Source of the DNA: Clostridia bacterium
GTDB taxonomy: Bacteria; Bacillota; Clostridia; Oscillospirales; Acutalibacteraceae
Direction of reading: 5' to 3'
DNA: 64,000 bases
Assembly (NCBI GenBank): GCA_024404025.1
Contig: JAKSQP010000002.1
Coordinates: 119,836-183,835 of the forward strand
Shown: piece after piece, positions 1-9,214 of the stretch
Layout of the letters: each line of letters opens with the position of its first letter
How positions within the stretch are numbered: the first letter of the stretch is position 1
Program-made: the position numbers and the translations under genes
Notes under the pieces: generated by a model
Database searches by the model: none
Told to the model about the DNA's origin: nothing
Seen by the model: the letters and a program-made list of their open reading frames with translations, nothing else

Positions 1-893
1 CAGATATTTTTATATCCGCCGGCAAGAAGTGCAGTCAAAAGATACTGGGCATGGTTGGTATCCTGATATTCATCAACCATAATGTATTTAAACTTATGCT
101 GATAATAATCACGGATATCATCATTGTTCTGAAGCATTCTGACGGCATTTACGATAATATCATCAAAATCCATTGCATCAGCCGCCTTGAGCTGATTCTG
201 ATAAGAATTATAAACGGTACCAATGTTTCTCTTGAGAACATCGTTCTGATATGTCTGAAGATATTCGGCAGGAGAAATAAGTTTATCCTTTGCACTGCTG
301 ATTTCAAAAAGTACCGTTTTCGGAGCGAGGATCTTATCGCTGAAGCCGTTCTGCTTGATGCAATCCTTTATAACACGCTTGCTGTCATCGGTATCATAAA
401 TGGTAAAATTCGATGAATAACCGATTCTGTCCGCAAACTTGCGAAGCATTCTGACGCAGGCGGAATGGAAGGTGCTTGCCCAGATATCTCTTGCTGGATC
501 GCCGAGCATTCTTTCGAGCCTGTCTTTAAGCTCGCCTGCCGCCTTGTTTGTGAAGGTGATTGCAAGAATTTCCCAGGGCTTTGCGGAATCAACGCTCATA
601 AGATGTTCAATATCAAATAAATCAATTGAATCATCTTTAAGAGCAGCCTTCATAAGCGCAATTTCGCTTCCCGACGGCTCATATCTGCATTCGTCGCTGA
701 AATAAGCCTTACCGTATTTGACTATATTTGCTATGCGGTTAACAAGCACGGTCGTTTTGCCGCTGCCTGCCCCCGCAAGCACCAAAAGCGGTCCCTCTGT
801 TGAGAGAACCGCTTCTTTTTGCATATTGTTAAGAGATGAAAAATCTCTTTCTATGAGTTGCTTGCGAAGTGATAAAAACTCGTTTGAAACCAT
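1..893 (-). CDS. pcrA: ATP-dependent DNA helicase PcrA/UvrD, N-terminal part (cut by window edge)
   Basis: Superfamily 1A 3'-5' DNA helicase of repair and replication restart; only the first 297 residues are in the window. I read it directly on the minus strand from the ATG at 893. Walker A GAGSGKTT lies at residues 41-48, motif Ia (TFTNKAA) near 105, and motif II VDEYQDTN close to the window edge. About 40 extra residues lie between Walker A and motif Ia compared with Bacillus PcrA. It starts 9 bases after the pfkA stop, so it is probably co-transcribed with pfkA. The missing C-terminal half prevents a firm choice between the names PcrA and UvrD. Confidence 0.93.
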   Translation of the reverse strand, partial: MVSNEFLSLRKQLIERDFSSLNNMQKEAVLSTEGPLLVLAGAGSGKTTVLVNRIANIVKYGKAYFSDECRYEPSGSEIALMKAALKDDSIDLFDIEHLMSVDSAKPWEILAITFTNKAAGELKDRLERMLGDPARDIWASTFHSACVRMLRKFADRIGYSSNFTIYDTDDSKRVIKDCIKQNGFSDKILAPKTVLFEISSAKDKLISPAEYLQTYQNDVLKRNIGTVYNSYQNQLKAADAMDFDDIIVNAVRMLQNNDDIRDYYQHKFKYIMVDEYQDTNHAQYLLTALLAGGYKNI

Positions 894-902
894 TTCTTAT
901 CC

Positions 903-1865
903 TCAAATCGAAATTTCGTGAGCAATCTTATAAAGTTCATCGTTAACGGGCTTCTTCATGCTGAGAGCTTCATAAATATCAAAATCAATTATCTTGTCGT
1001 TCTTCATAACAACAACTCTGTTGCCGATGCCCTGCATAAGAAGCTGAACGGCATGATAACCCATCTGGCTTGCCATAACTCTGTCTCTGACTGTCGGCGA
1101 ACCGCCTCTCTGAACATGGCCGAGAATAACAGCTCTCGATTCAACGCCGCATTCCTGCTCAATTTTTCTTGCAAGAGCCTCAACTCCGCCGATTCCTTCT
1201 GCAACCATAACGATAAAATGCTTCTTATCGGTCTTCTGAGTTCTGCGGATTCTTTCGATAACATGCTTTTCGATATCCGACTGAATTTCGGGAATAACGA
1301 TTGCCGTTGCGCCGACTGCGATGCCTGAATTAAGAGTAAGGTCGCCGCACTTATTGCCCATAACCTCAACAACTACGCAGCGGCTGTGAGATTCAACGGT
1401 ATCTCTGACTCTGTCAACCATCTGCATAACCGTGTTAAGGCAGGTATCATAACCGATCGTATAATCGGTGCTGACTATGTCATTATCTATTGTTCCGGGA
1501 ACACCTATGCAGGGAATTCCTCTGAGAGAAAGGTCACGGGCGCCTCTGAATGAGCCGTCGCCGCCGATAACGACTATACCTTCAATGCCGTATTTTTTGC
1601 AGGTTTCAATTGCTTTCTGCATTCCGCTTTCATCCTTAAAAGCGAGGCATCTTGCCGAATGGAGCATAGTACCGCCTCTGTGGATTATATCGGAAACACT
1701 TCTGATATTAAGTTCACGAAGATCATCATCAATAAGGCCCTGATAACCTCTGTTGATGCCGTATACTTTCATTCCGTTTTCACAAGCTGTTCTTACAACG
1801 GCACGAACTGCCGCATTCATTCCCGGAGCATCTCCGCCGCTTGTTAATACACCGATTGTTTTCAT
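903..1865 (-). CDS. pfkA: ATP-dependent 6-phosphofructokinase
   Basis: Cytosolic glycolytic enzyme that phosphorylates fructose 6-phosphate to fructose 1,6-bisphosphate. The protein has 320 residues, the usual length of bacterial PfkA. The ATP-site motif GGDAPGMN is at residues 10-17, GGDGS at 101-105 and the catalytic loop PGTIDNDI at 123-130. Glycine rather than aspartate as the residue before the serine of GGDGS indicates ATP and not pyrophosphate as donor (family knowledge). The gene follows dnaE, the usual order in Bacillota, but has its own promoter (1898-1926) and an AGGAG site before the ATG. pcrA follows 9 bases downstream. Confidence 0.98.
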   Translation of the reverse strand: MKTIGVLTSGGDAPGMNAAVRAVVRTACENGMKVYGINRGYQGLIDDDLRELNIRSVSDIIHRGGTMLHSARCLAFKDESGMQKAIETCKKYGIEGIVVIGGDGSFRGARDLSLRGIPCIGVPGTIDNDIVSTDYTIGYDTCLNTVMQMVDRVRDTVESHSRCVVVEVMGNKCGDLTLNSGIAVGATAIVIPEIQSDIEKHVIERIRRTQKTDKKHFIVMVAEGIGGVEALARKIEQECGVESRAVILGHVQRGGSPTVRDRVMASQMGYHAVQLLMQGIGNRVVVMKNDKIIDFDIYEALSMKKPVNDELYKIAHEISI

Positions 1866-1897
1866 CTTTAATACACTCCTAAAAAAAGTTCCATAAT

Positions 1898-1926
1898 ATA
1901 ATACTCTTTTTATTTTATAATGTCAA
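1898..1926 (-). promoter_or_regulatory. pfkA promoter
   Basis: On the minus strand TTGACA (1926-1921) and TATTAT (1903-1898) are separated by 17 bases. It lies in the dnaE-pfkA gap, about 30 bases upstream of the pfkA ribosome binding site, so pfkA can be transcribed independently of the upstream hprK-dnaE run. Confidence 0.75.
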
Positions 1927-1956
1927 CAAATTAAGCTTTTTTTGACAAATTTTAAT

Positions 1957-4900
1957 TCACCGTTTGTTATAAATAACATTTGATTCGCCGAGAATCTTTT
2001 TAAGCTCTCTCAAAAGCACATCGTTAACATCAATTCCGGTTCCGATTGGATTTCTTTTGTATTCCTTTGTTTCATTAAAATAATAATAAAGAGGAACGCT
2101 TCCGTCAAAAATCGAAAGCAGCCTTTCGCAATATTTGATTTGCGGAGACGATTCGGTATCAAAGCGAAGAAAAAGTCCGCTTGCTTTTTTCTTTTCCTGA
2201 TTTTCAGCCGGTTTTTCTTCTTCGGCAAACGAATTTTCGGGAGGACACGGCGAAATGCTTTCGCAGACGATTTTCGTATCTTCGTCTTCTCTCATGCTGA
2301 TCCTGCCGCCGATAAGAACAATATTTCCTTCGCTGAATAACGACGGATGCTCTGCAAGAATCTTCGGAAAAACAATCATTTCAATGCTTCCCGTGTTATC
2401 TTCAACAACCGCAAACGCCATCGTTGTGTCGCTCTTTGTTATTTTCTTTCTGACGGAGCTTATAAGAACAAGGAGCTTGACTCTGTCATTATCCTTATAT
2501 CTGCAATTGTCTTCGGATATAATATCGTTGATCAATGCGCATTTGAGATTTCGTGAAAGCTTTTCATATTTTCTCATCGGATGGCCGGAAAGATACATTC
2601 CCGAAACCTCTTTTTCATATTTCAAAAGCAGCTCATCGGGAAATTCTTCTGTTTCGGGATAAACGAAAGTTTCGTTAATTTCTTCGTTTTCATCTTCGCT
2701 GTCAAGGTCAAAGAATCCGATCTGACCGTCAACATTTCTCTTTCTTTCGTTATCAAGATCATCAATGATTGAATCAATAACGGAAAGCATCTGCTTTCTG
2801 TTTGCGCCGAGACCGTCAAAAGCGCCGCATTTGATCAGGCTTTCAACCGCCCTTCTGTTAAGCTCTCTGCCCTGCATCCGCTTGCAAAACTCATAAAATC
2901 CGCTGAAATCGCCGTTTTTTTCACGTTCTTCAACAATTTTATTAATAAAGCTTCTGCCGAGATTTTTAACCGCAAGAAGGCTGTAATGGATGTTGCCGTC
3001 CGATGCGCTGAACGAGCCGCTGCTCAGGTTGATATGAGGCGGAAGAAGCTTTATGCCGATTTTTGAGCATTCGTTGATATACTGAACCACCTTGCCGGTA
3101 TTATCAAGAAAGCTTGTCATTATTGATGCCATGAATTCGCACGGATAATGGCATTTCAGCCAGGCGGTACGATAAGCAACAAAGGCATAGGCGGCAGCAT
3201 GAGCCTTGTTGAACGCATAAGAAGCAAACGACATCATTTCATCGAAAATTTCGTTTGCAATGTCTTCAGGTACTCCCCTTCTGACTGCACCCTCGCATAT
3301 AATATTACCGCTTTCATCAACCGTTCCGTGAACAAAGTTTTCTCTTTCTTTAAGCATAACATCATGCTTCTTTTTGCTCATTGCACGGCGGACTATATCG
3401 GCTCTGCCGTAGGAATATCCGGCAAGCTCACGGCATATCTGCATAACCTGCTCCTGATAAACGATGCAGCCGTAAGTAACTTCAAGAATGTTTTTAAGCT
3501 CCGGAATTTTATAAGTTATATCCTGCGGATTGTGTCTGTTATGGATATAGGTCGGGATTGAATCCATCGGGCCGGGACGATAAAGCGAAATTACAGCTAT
3601 CATATCCTCGATTGATTCGGGTTTAAGCTGCGTCAGAACGCTTCTCATTCCTGCAGATTCAAACTGGAACACACCTTCGGTCTGACCCGAACAAAGCATT
3701 TCAAAAACCTTTTTATCCTTCATATCAATTTTTTCAATATCAAAATCGGGATGCTTTGCTCTGATCATTTTTTCGGCTTCGCTTATAACAGTCAGCGTTC
3801 TTAAGCCGAGGAAATCCATTTTGAGAAGTCCAAGCTCCTCAAGAGTTGTCATTGTATACTGCGTGACAACAGCTTCATCGTTTCTTGCAAGAGGAACATA
3901 GGATTCAACAGTATCGTGAGTAATAACAACTCCTGCGGCGTGGGTTGAAGCGTGGCGGGGCATACCCTCAATTTTACGGGCCATGTCAATAAGCTCTCTT
4001 GCTTCATCGCCGGATTCATAAAGCTCCCTGAACTCCGCAGAACGCTTTAAAGCCTTGTCAATGGTAATATTGAGCTCATTCGGAACGAGCTTTGCAATTG
4101 TGTCTACGGTATTATAAGAAACAGCATAAACTCTGCCGACATCTCTGATTGCCTGTTTTGCCGCCATTGTGCCGAAGGTTACTATCTGAGCAACGTGATC
4201 TGCACCGTATTTTCTTATAACATAGTCAATAACTTCGTTTCGCCTTTCAAAGCAAAAATCAACATCGAAATCGGGCATACTTACTCTTTCGGGATTCAGG
4301 AATCTCTCAAAGAGCAGATTATATTTCATAGGGTCAATGCCGGTTATTCCTATGCAGTAAGCGCAGATGCTTGCCGCTCCCGATCCTCTTCCGGGCCCGA
4401 CGGGGATACCCATTTCTTTTGCTTCTCTGATAAAATCGTGAACGATGAGATAATAATCCGTATAACCCATTTTCCGGATAACGGAAAGCTCATATTCAAG
4501 GCGTTTCACATATTCTTTGGGCGGATTTTCACCATATCTTTCAATAAGGCCTTTGCGGCAGAGCATTTCAAACCAGTCATAATGGTCCCAACCTTCGGGA
4601 ACATCAAAATGAGGAAGCTTCGTTTTGCCGAATTCAAATTCAACACAGCATCTGTCGGCTATGCCCTGCGTATTTTCAACGGCCTGCGGGCAGAGCGGAA
4701 AAGCCGAAAGCATTTCATCCTCACTTTTGAGATAAAACTCCTCCGTGCCGAATTCAAGCCCCGTTTCTTCGCCTATGGTATGGTTGGTCTGAATGCAGAT
4801 GAGAACCTGCTGCATTCTGCTGTCATTTTTATTGATATAATGAGCATCGTTTGTTGCGGCAAGCGGAATTCCCGTTTCCTTTGAAAGCCTGATTATATCG

Positions 4901-5460
4901 GGATTGATTCTCATCTGCTCATCAAGATTATGATTCTGAATTTCAAGATAATAATTGTCTTTGCCGAAAACGCTCTGATACCAAAGAGCGGTATTTTTTG
5001 CGCCCTCGTAATCACCTGCCGAAAGATTCCTCGCAACTTCTCCCGCAAGGCAGCCGGAAAGAGCGATTATTCCCTCGTGATATTTTTCGAGAATATCCTT
5101 GTCAACTCTCGGCTTGGTATAAAAGCCGTTGACCCAGCTTTCGGAAACAAGCTTTATAAGGTTTTTATATCCCTCGTTATTTTCGCAAAGAAGCACAAGA
5201 TGGAATCTTTCGCTGTCAATGCCGTGAACCTTGTCAAATCTTGACCTCGGGGCAACATAAACCTCACAGCCGATGATCGGCTTGATTCCTCTTGCTTTTG
5301 CCGCTTTATAAAAATCAACCGCACCGTACATCACTCCATGGTCTGTTATGGCAACAGAGTTCTGACCCATGCTCTTTATTTTATCGAGCATAGGCTCAAT
5401 TCTGCAGGCGCCGTCAAGCAGACTGTATTCGGTATGTACGTGCAGATGAGTAAATGACAT
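1957..5460 (-). CDS. dnaE: DNA polymerase III subunit alpha (DnaE type)
   Basis: Replicative polymerase alpha subunit of 1167 residues. The N-terminal PHP domain opens with HLHVHTEYSLLDGA. The catalytic aspartates lie in PDFDVDF near residue 400, and a C-terminal OB-fold segment (LVLISSVRKKIT and following) ends the protein. There is no inserted exonuclease domain, so this is DnaE and not PolC. The whiA stop lies 1 base upstream of its ATG, so it is probably the last gene of the hprK-to-dnaE run. Bacillota usually also carry PolC, which is not in this window. Confidence 0.98.
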   Translation of the reverse strand: MSFTHLHVHTEYSLLDGACRIEPMLDKIKSMGQNSVAITDHGVMYGAVDFYKAAKARGIKPIIGCEVYVAPRSRFDKVHGIDSERFHLVLLCENNEGYKNLIKLVSESWVNGFYTKPRVDKDILEKYHEGIIALSGCLAGEVARNLSAGDYEGAKNTALWYQSVFGKDNYYLEIQNHNLDEQMRINPDIIRLSKETGIPLAATNDAHYINKNDSRMQQVLICIQTNHTIGEETGLEFGTEEFYLKSEDEMLSAFPLCPQAVENTQGIADRCCVEFEFGKTKLPHFDVPEGWDHYDWFEMLCRKGLIERYGENPPKEYVKRLEYELSVIRKMGYTDYYLIVHDFIREAKEMGIPVGPGRGSGAASICAYCIGITGIDPMKYNLLFERFLNPERVSMPDFDVDFCFERRNEVIDYVIRKYGADHVAQIVTFGTMAAKQAIRDVGRVYAVSYNTVDTIAKLVPNELNITIDKALKRSAEFRELYESGDEARELIDMARKIEGMPRHASTHAAGVVITHDTVESYVPLARNDEAVVTQYTMTTLEELGLLKMDFLGLRTLTVISEAEKMIRAKHPDFDIEKIDMKDKKVFEMLCSGQTEGVFQFESAGMRSVLTQLKPESIEDMIAVISLYRPGPMDSIPTYIHNRHNPQDITYKIPELKNILEVTYGCIVYQEQVMQICRELAGYSYGRADIVRRAMSKKKHDVMLKERENFVHGTVDESGNIICEGAVRRGVPEDIANEIFDEMMSFASYAFNKAHAAAYAFVAYRTAWLKCHYPCEFMASIMTSFLDNTGKVVQYINECSKIGIKLLPPHINLSSGSFSASDGNIHYSLLAVKNLGRSFINKIVEEREKNGDFSGFYEFCKRMQGRELNRRAVESLIKCGAFDGLGANRKQMLSVIDSIIDDLDNERKRNVDGQIGFFDLDSEDENEEINETFVYPETEEFPDELLLKYEKEVSGMYLSGHPMRKYEKLSRNLKCALINDIISEDNCRYKDNDRVKLLVLISSVRKKITKSDTTMAFAVVEDNTGSIEMIVFPKILAEHPSLFSEGNIVLIGGRISMREDEDTKIVCESISPCPPENSFAEEEKPAENQEKKKASGLFLRFDTESSPQIKYCERLLSIFDGSVPLYYYFNETKEYKRNPIGTGIDVNDVLLRELKKILGESNVIYNKR

Positions 5461-5461
5461 A

Positions 5462-6364
5462 TTAAGCTCCGTCTGATTTTAATTTTTCTGCTATCTTAAC
5501 TATCCGGTCAAGTCTGTGATTGACTCCGGAGCGGCTGATAGGCTCGTCCAGCATATTCCCCAAATCCTTAAGGCTCGCTTCGGGATTTTCGAGGCGCAGC
5601 TTCGCAATTGACTGAAGATTATCGGGCAATGCGGATATGCCGATTTTTTTATCGATATAAGCTATTGATTCAAGCTGAATATTTGCAGCCTCAACGGTTT
5701 TGCTGATATTCGACATTTCAAAATTGATAATGCGATTTACTTTATTTTTAACATCCTTTTCTATCTTGACATTCATCAGATAGAGTGAAGCATCCTGTGC
5801 TCCGATAACCGCAAGAATATCTTCGATGCTTTCGCTGATTTTAAAATAAACAATGTGATTTCCCTTGCGGACAATATATTTCGGGCTCAATTCAAGTTCA
5901 TCGAAAAATTTGATGAGATCGCTGCTTAATTTCTTATACGGCACAACAAATTCAAGATGATAGCCTCTTTCGGGATCCGTAACCATTCCGCACGAAAGAA
6001 AAACTCCTCTTAAAAATGATGAAACGCAGCATTCATCCTGGATATTTGCCCTGTTGATTCTCAATGAGGTTTCCTTTAAGGAGTGACCGAATTTTTCAAA
6101 CACCTTTTCCTTATCGGAATCGGATTTGACATAAGCGGTATGTTTTTTTGTTCCGGTTTTGCTTATCACCGGCTCAACTCCGCAGTAATTACGGAGAAAA
6201 GAAACATACATATTGAAAACTTCTTTGTTTTCGGTGGTAATCGAAAGATTATATTTTGAAAAATGCGCAAAAAGCACAAGCCCGTAGACTTGTGCATGAA
6301 GACAGCACGGAGAAAGATCTTCAATCTTTGTCAATTCACTTTTTATATCGGATGAAAAAGACAA
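5462..6364 (-). CDS. whiA: DNA-binding protein WhiA
   Basis: WhiA is a bifunctional-fold protein found across Gram-positives: a degenerate LAGLIDADG homing-endonuclease domain followed by a helix-turn-helix. It is linked to cell division, and to sporulation in Streptomyces. Here 300 residues; the second LAGLIDADG-like segment is FLRGVFLSCGMVTDPE near 115-130. The C-terminal helix-turn-helix covers roughly 250-295 (RLENPEASLKDLGNML, then GVNHRLDRI). It sits between murB and dnaE with gaps of 12 and 1 bases. In many Bacillota rapZ and yvcK sit directly upstream of whiA; here they are absent and murB is the neighbour. Confidence 0.96.
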   Translation of the reverse strand: MSFSSDIKSELTKIEDLSPCCLHAQVYGLVLFAHFSKYNLSITTENKEVFNMYVSFLRNYCGVEPVISKTGTKKHTAYVKSDSDKEKVFEKFGHSLKETSLRINRANIQDECCVSSFLRGVFLSCGMVTDPERGYHLEFVVPYKKLSSDLIKFFDELELSPKYIVRKGNHIVYFKISESIEDILAVIGAQDASLYLMNVKIEKDVKNKVNRIINFEMSNISKTVEAANIQLESIAYIDKKIGISALPDNLQSIAKLRLENPEASLKDLGNMLDEPISRSGVNHRLDRIVKIAEKLKSDGA

Positions 6365-6376
6365 AATCTCTCCTCC

Positions 6377-7294
6377 TTATTCAACATAAATTACTTCGGT
6401 TTCCAGTTTTACACCAGTTTTTTCAAAAACGGTCTTTTTGCAATGCTCAATTACTCCGAGCACATCATTACAGGTTGCATTATTGAAATTGATAACGAAT
6501 CCTGCGTGCTTTTCGCTGACCTGCGCTCCGCCGACCGAAAATCCCTTTAATCCGCTCTGTTCAATGAGAGCGCCCGCAAAATATCCCTCCGGGCGTTTAA
6601 ATGTGCTTCCTGCGCTCGGGAATTCAAGCGGCTGCTTCTCCTTTCTCTTTGAAAGAAGAAGATCCATCTGTGCTTTTATATCGGGCTGTTCGCCCTTTTC
6701 AAGCTTCAGCGTTACCGAAGAAATAACAAGATTCTTATCGGAATAAACGCTGTGTCTGTAACCGTAATCAAGTTCATCGCCCGAAAGCGAGGCAAATCTG
6801 CCGTCCGGCGTTATATGTTCGCAGGAAACAATAACATTCTTCATTTCGCCGCCGTAAGCTCCCGCATTCATAAACGCTGCACCGCCGACGCTTCCGGGAA
6901 TTCCGAAAGCGAATTCAAGACCCGTCAGCGAATTGTCAAACGCAAAGCGGCACAGTTTTGCAAGCGATGCGCCGCTCTGACATCTGATTGTTGTTTCATC
7001 AACAAGTTCGATCTTATCAAGGTCAACAAGATTGATGATGATCCCTTTATAACCCTCGTCACCAAAAAGAAGATTGCTTCCCTTGCCGATGGTCATATAG
7101 CGAAATCCGTTTTCATTAATATATTTGATTGCAGAGGAAAGCTCTTCGACCGTGTCGGGAAAAATCATTGCGTCCGCCTTTCCGCCGATACGGAATGTTG
7201 TGTAATTGGACAGAAAAGCAGAATCGGAATATCTGCACGCTATACTGTCGCAAAAACTGAAAAATTCATTGTAAGCCTTCATAGCTTCCTCCAC
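6377..7294 (-). CDS. murB: UDP-N-acetylenolpyruvoylglucosamine reductase
   Basis: FAD enzyme that reduces UDP-GlcNAc-enolpyruvate to UDP-MurNAc in peptidoglycan synthesis, in the cytosol. 305 residues. The FAD-binding segment TTFRIGGKADAMIFPDT is near residues 27-43, and GIPGSVGGAAFMNAGAYGGE near 130-150. The active-site region SAGSTFKRPEGYFAGALIE near 225 is of the short type I/II arrangement. A second ATG four codons downstream (7282) is an alternative start. It lies 8 bases after glcK and 12 bases before whiA. Confidence 0.97.
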   Translation of the reverse strand: MEEAMKAYNEFFSFCDSIACRYSDSAFLSNYTTFRIGGKADAMIFPDTVEELSSAIKYINENGFRYMTIGKGSNLLFGDEGYKGIIINLVDLDKIELVDETTIRCQSGASLAKLCRFAFDNSLTGLEFAFGIPGSVGGAAFMNAGAYGGEMKNVIVSCEHITPDGRFASLSGDELDYGYRHSVYSDKNLVISSVTLKLEKGEQPDIKAQMDLLLSKRKEKQPLEFPSAGSTFKRPEGYFAGALIEQSGLKGFSVGGAQVSEKHAGFVINFNNATCNDVLGVIEHCKKTVFEKTGVKLETEVIYVE

Positions 7295-7302
7295 TGAAAA
7301 AA

Positions 7303-8250
7303 TTATTCGTCAAGAAGAGCAGCGCCGAATATACCTGCATCGTTGCCGAGCTCTGCGCCGACAACTTTTGTCTGCTTGCCTGCATAAACGCTGTATCTCT
7401 GTGACTCGATCTCTGCTCTGAGAGGTGCAAGAATGGTTTCACCCTCATGGCCGATTCCGCCGCCTATGCAGACGATTTCGGGCTGAAGCGCATTGACTAT
7501 ATTGCATACGCCTGCCGCAAGATAATGGATATATTTATCAACAACTGCCTTTGCGGTTTCATCACCGTTTCTCATACCGTCAAAAGCGGTTCTGCCGCTG
7601 ACGGAATCTATATTGCCGCCTACAAGCTGCCACATTGAGCTTTCCTTATGCTCCTGCATAGCTGCCTTTGTCTGCGAAATAAGAGCGGTTGCAGAGGAAT
7701 ATTTCTCCCAGCAGCCTTTTCTGCCGCAGTTGCACTGTTCGCCGTCAACAACGATGACTGTATGGCCCATTTCGCCTGCCGCATAGTTAACGCCGCCAAC
7801 GATTTTGCCGTCAATGATGATGCCGCTTCCGACACCTGTGCCGAGAGTGATCGCAACAAAGTTCTTAACTCCCTTGCCTACGCCTGCAACCGCCTCGCCG
7901 AGAGCAGCGCAGTTTGCATCGTTATCAAGATAAACAGGCTTGCCGATTCTCGCTTCAAGAAGCTCTTTTGCGGGAACCTGATTGAAATCAAGATTGTTTG
8001 CAAATTCGATGTAACCGTTTGATTTGTTGACAGAGCCCGGGGTACCGACGCCGACTGAAACAACTTCGTCAATTGATACTCCGGCATCGTTCAAAGCCAT
8101 ATCAACGGCAACTTTGATGTCGTCAAAGATTTCTTCTGCCGGTCTGGGGCACTTTGTTTTTACCTTGCCCCTGCCGATGATTTTGAGATCTTCCGAAACA
8201 ACGCCGACTGCAATATTTGTGCCGCCTAAATCTACGCCTATTCTATACAT
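7303..8250 (-). CDS. glcK: ROK-family glucokinase
   Basis: Cytosolic hexokinase that phosphorylates glucose with ATP. 315 residues. The N-terminal phosphate loop DLGGTNIAVGVV is at residues 7-18, the sugar-binding GEMGH near 155, and the ROK zinc motif C-N-C-GRKG-C-WE near 170-180. ROK proteins can also be repressors, but there is no N-terminal helix-turn-helix here, so a kinase is the right call. Glucose is the default assignment; other hexoses are possible. It sits between the acyltransferase and murB, two genes after hprK, which suggests joint expression with carbon-catabolite signalling. Confidence 0.93.
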   Translation of the reverse strand: MYRIGVDLGGTNIAVGVVSEDLKIIGRGKVKTKCPRPAEEIFDDIKVAVDMALNDAGVSIDEVVSVGVGTPGSVNKSNGYIEFANNLDFNQVPAKELLEARIGKPVYLDNDANCAALGEAVAGVGKGVKNFVAITLGTGVGSGIIIDGKIVGGVNYAAGEMGHTVIVVDGEQCNCGRKGCWEKYSSATALISQTKAAMQEHKESSMWQLVGGNIDSVSGRTAFDGMRNGDETAKAVVDKYIHYLAAGVCNIVNALQPEIVCIGGGIGHEGETILAPLRAEIESQRYSVYAGKQTKVVGAELGNDAGIFGAALLDE

Positions 8251-8281
8251 TTTTATTACCTCCGTAATAATATTTATTCCT

Positions 8282-9199
8282 TTATCTTATTATTTTTTCG
8301 CCGTCAAATACAATAAAGCCGTATCCGTTGCCGCCGTTATGGCCGGACATAAGCCATTGTGCATACGCCTTGCGCAGCGAAGTATCCTGCGGGAGCTGAT
8401 CATAAGGAAGATTTGTGTATCTTCCGAAAACTCTCCAATCGTTGCTGAAGCCTTCATTTTCATCGGAGCTGATGATTTCAAAATCATCCATAAATTTCAG
8501 AATGTTGAGATGCTTCGGAAGAAATTCTCTGTGCTTCGGATAGAGAAGCCATGAATGGCAGCCGAAAACAACAAGTCCGTCCGGAAAAAGATGCTTGTAA
8601 TGAGGATATGCTTTTTTATAGGAATCAAGCCTTACATCGTCGGTAAGCGAAACTCCCGATGAGGGAATATGAAAATTAACATATTTATCGCCGGGTTTAA
8701 GAACCTTACCGTTTTTCAGAGTATATTCCTCATCCATATAGGTGCAGACTTCATATTGGAAACGGCCATAGGCAAAACGCTCCATCTTGAAAAATCCGTC
8801 ATTCCAGCCGGCAACGAAAGTTCCGGGAACGCCCTCGCATTCTATACATTCCATAAGCTTATATCTGAAATCGTTTGCGGAATCCCAGAAAATCTGCTCA
8901 TCAATTCCCTTTTCATCATATCTTTCTTTAAGAATCGGAGCGCAGAGAAGAAGAAAAACAAATTCCATTGTGCAATCATTTTCTTCATATTTTTCAGCAA
9001 GAACCGAAACTCCGTCAAGCGCTTCACGGAGACCGTCTGCTTCCGGATACATGTATCCGTTAACGAAAATATCGAATTCTTTTCCGAATTTTTCTTCATC
9101 ATCAAGCCTTTGAAGAACTCTCGTGAATTCTTTTATTGCCTCTTCCGGATATTCATAACGCTTCATGAAATCCTGAATAAACTGTGTGTTATGCTTCAT
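8282..9199 (-). CDS. acyltransferase-like protein, N-acyltransferase N-terminal and GNAT-like C-terminal domains
   Basis: A 305-residue soluble protein with no signal peptide or membrane segment. The C-terminal half contains the stretch FGCHSWLLYPKHREFLP (about residues 215-231) that is typical of the GNAT-like C-terminal domain paired with an N-acyltransferase N-terminal domain in Clostridia. The substrate is unknown and I recognise no better-defined relative. It is 15 bases downstream of hprK and 31 bases upstream of glcK, all on the same strand, so it probably belongs to the same operon. The family call comes from remembered domain patterns and should be taken as moderate. Confidence 0.6.
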   Translation of the reverse strand: MKHNTQFIQDFMKRYEYPEEAIKEFTRVLQRLDDEEKFGKEFDIFVNGYMYPEADGLREALDGVSVLAEKYEENDCTMEFVFLLLCAPILKERYDEKGIDEQIFWDSANDFRYKLMECIECEGVPGTFVAGWNDGFFKMERFAYGRFQYEVCTYMDEEYTLKNGKVLKPGDKYVNFHIPSSGVSLTDDVRLDSYKKAYPHYKHLFPDGLVVFGCHSWLLYPKHREFLPKHLNILKFMDDFEIISSDENEGFSNDWRVFGRYTNLPYDQLPQDTSLRKAYAQWLMSGHNGGNGYGFIVFDGEKIIR

Positions 9200-9214
9200 T
9201 TATATCTCCTCTTT

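Noticed and set aside
4195..4884. 229-codon plus-strand frame opposite dnaE
   Set aside because: Lies inside the conserved polymerase gene and has no coding signature of its own.
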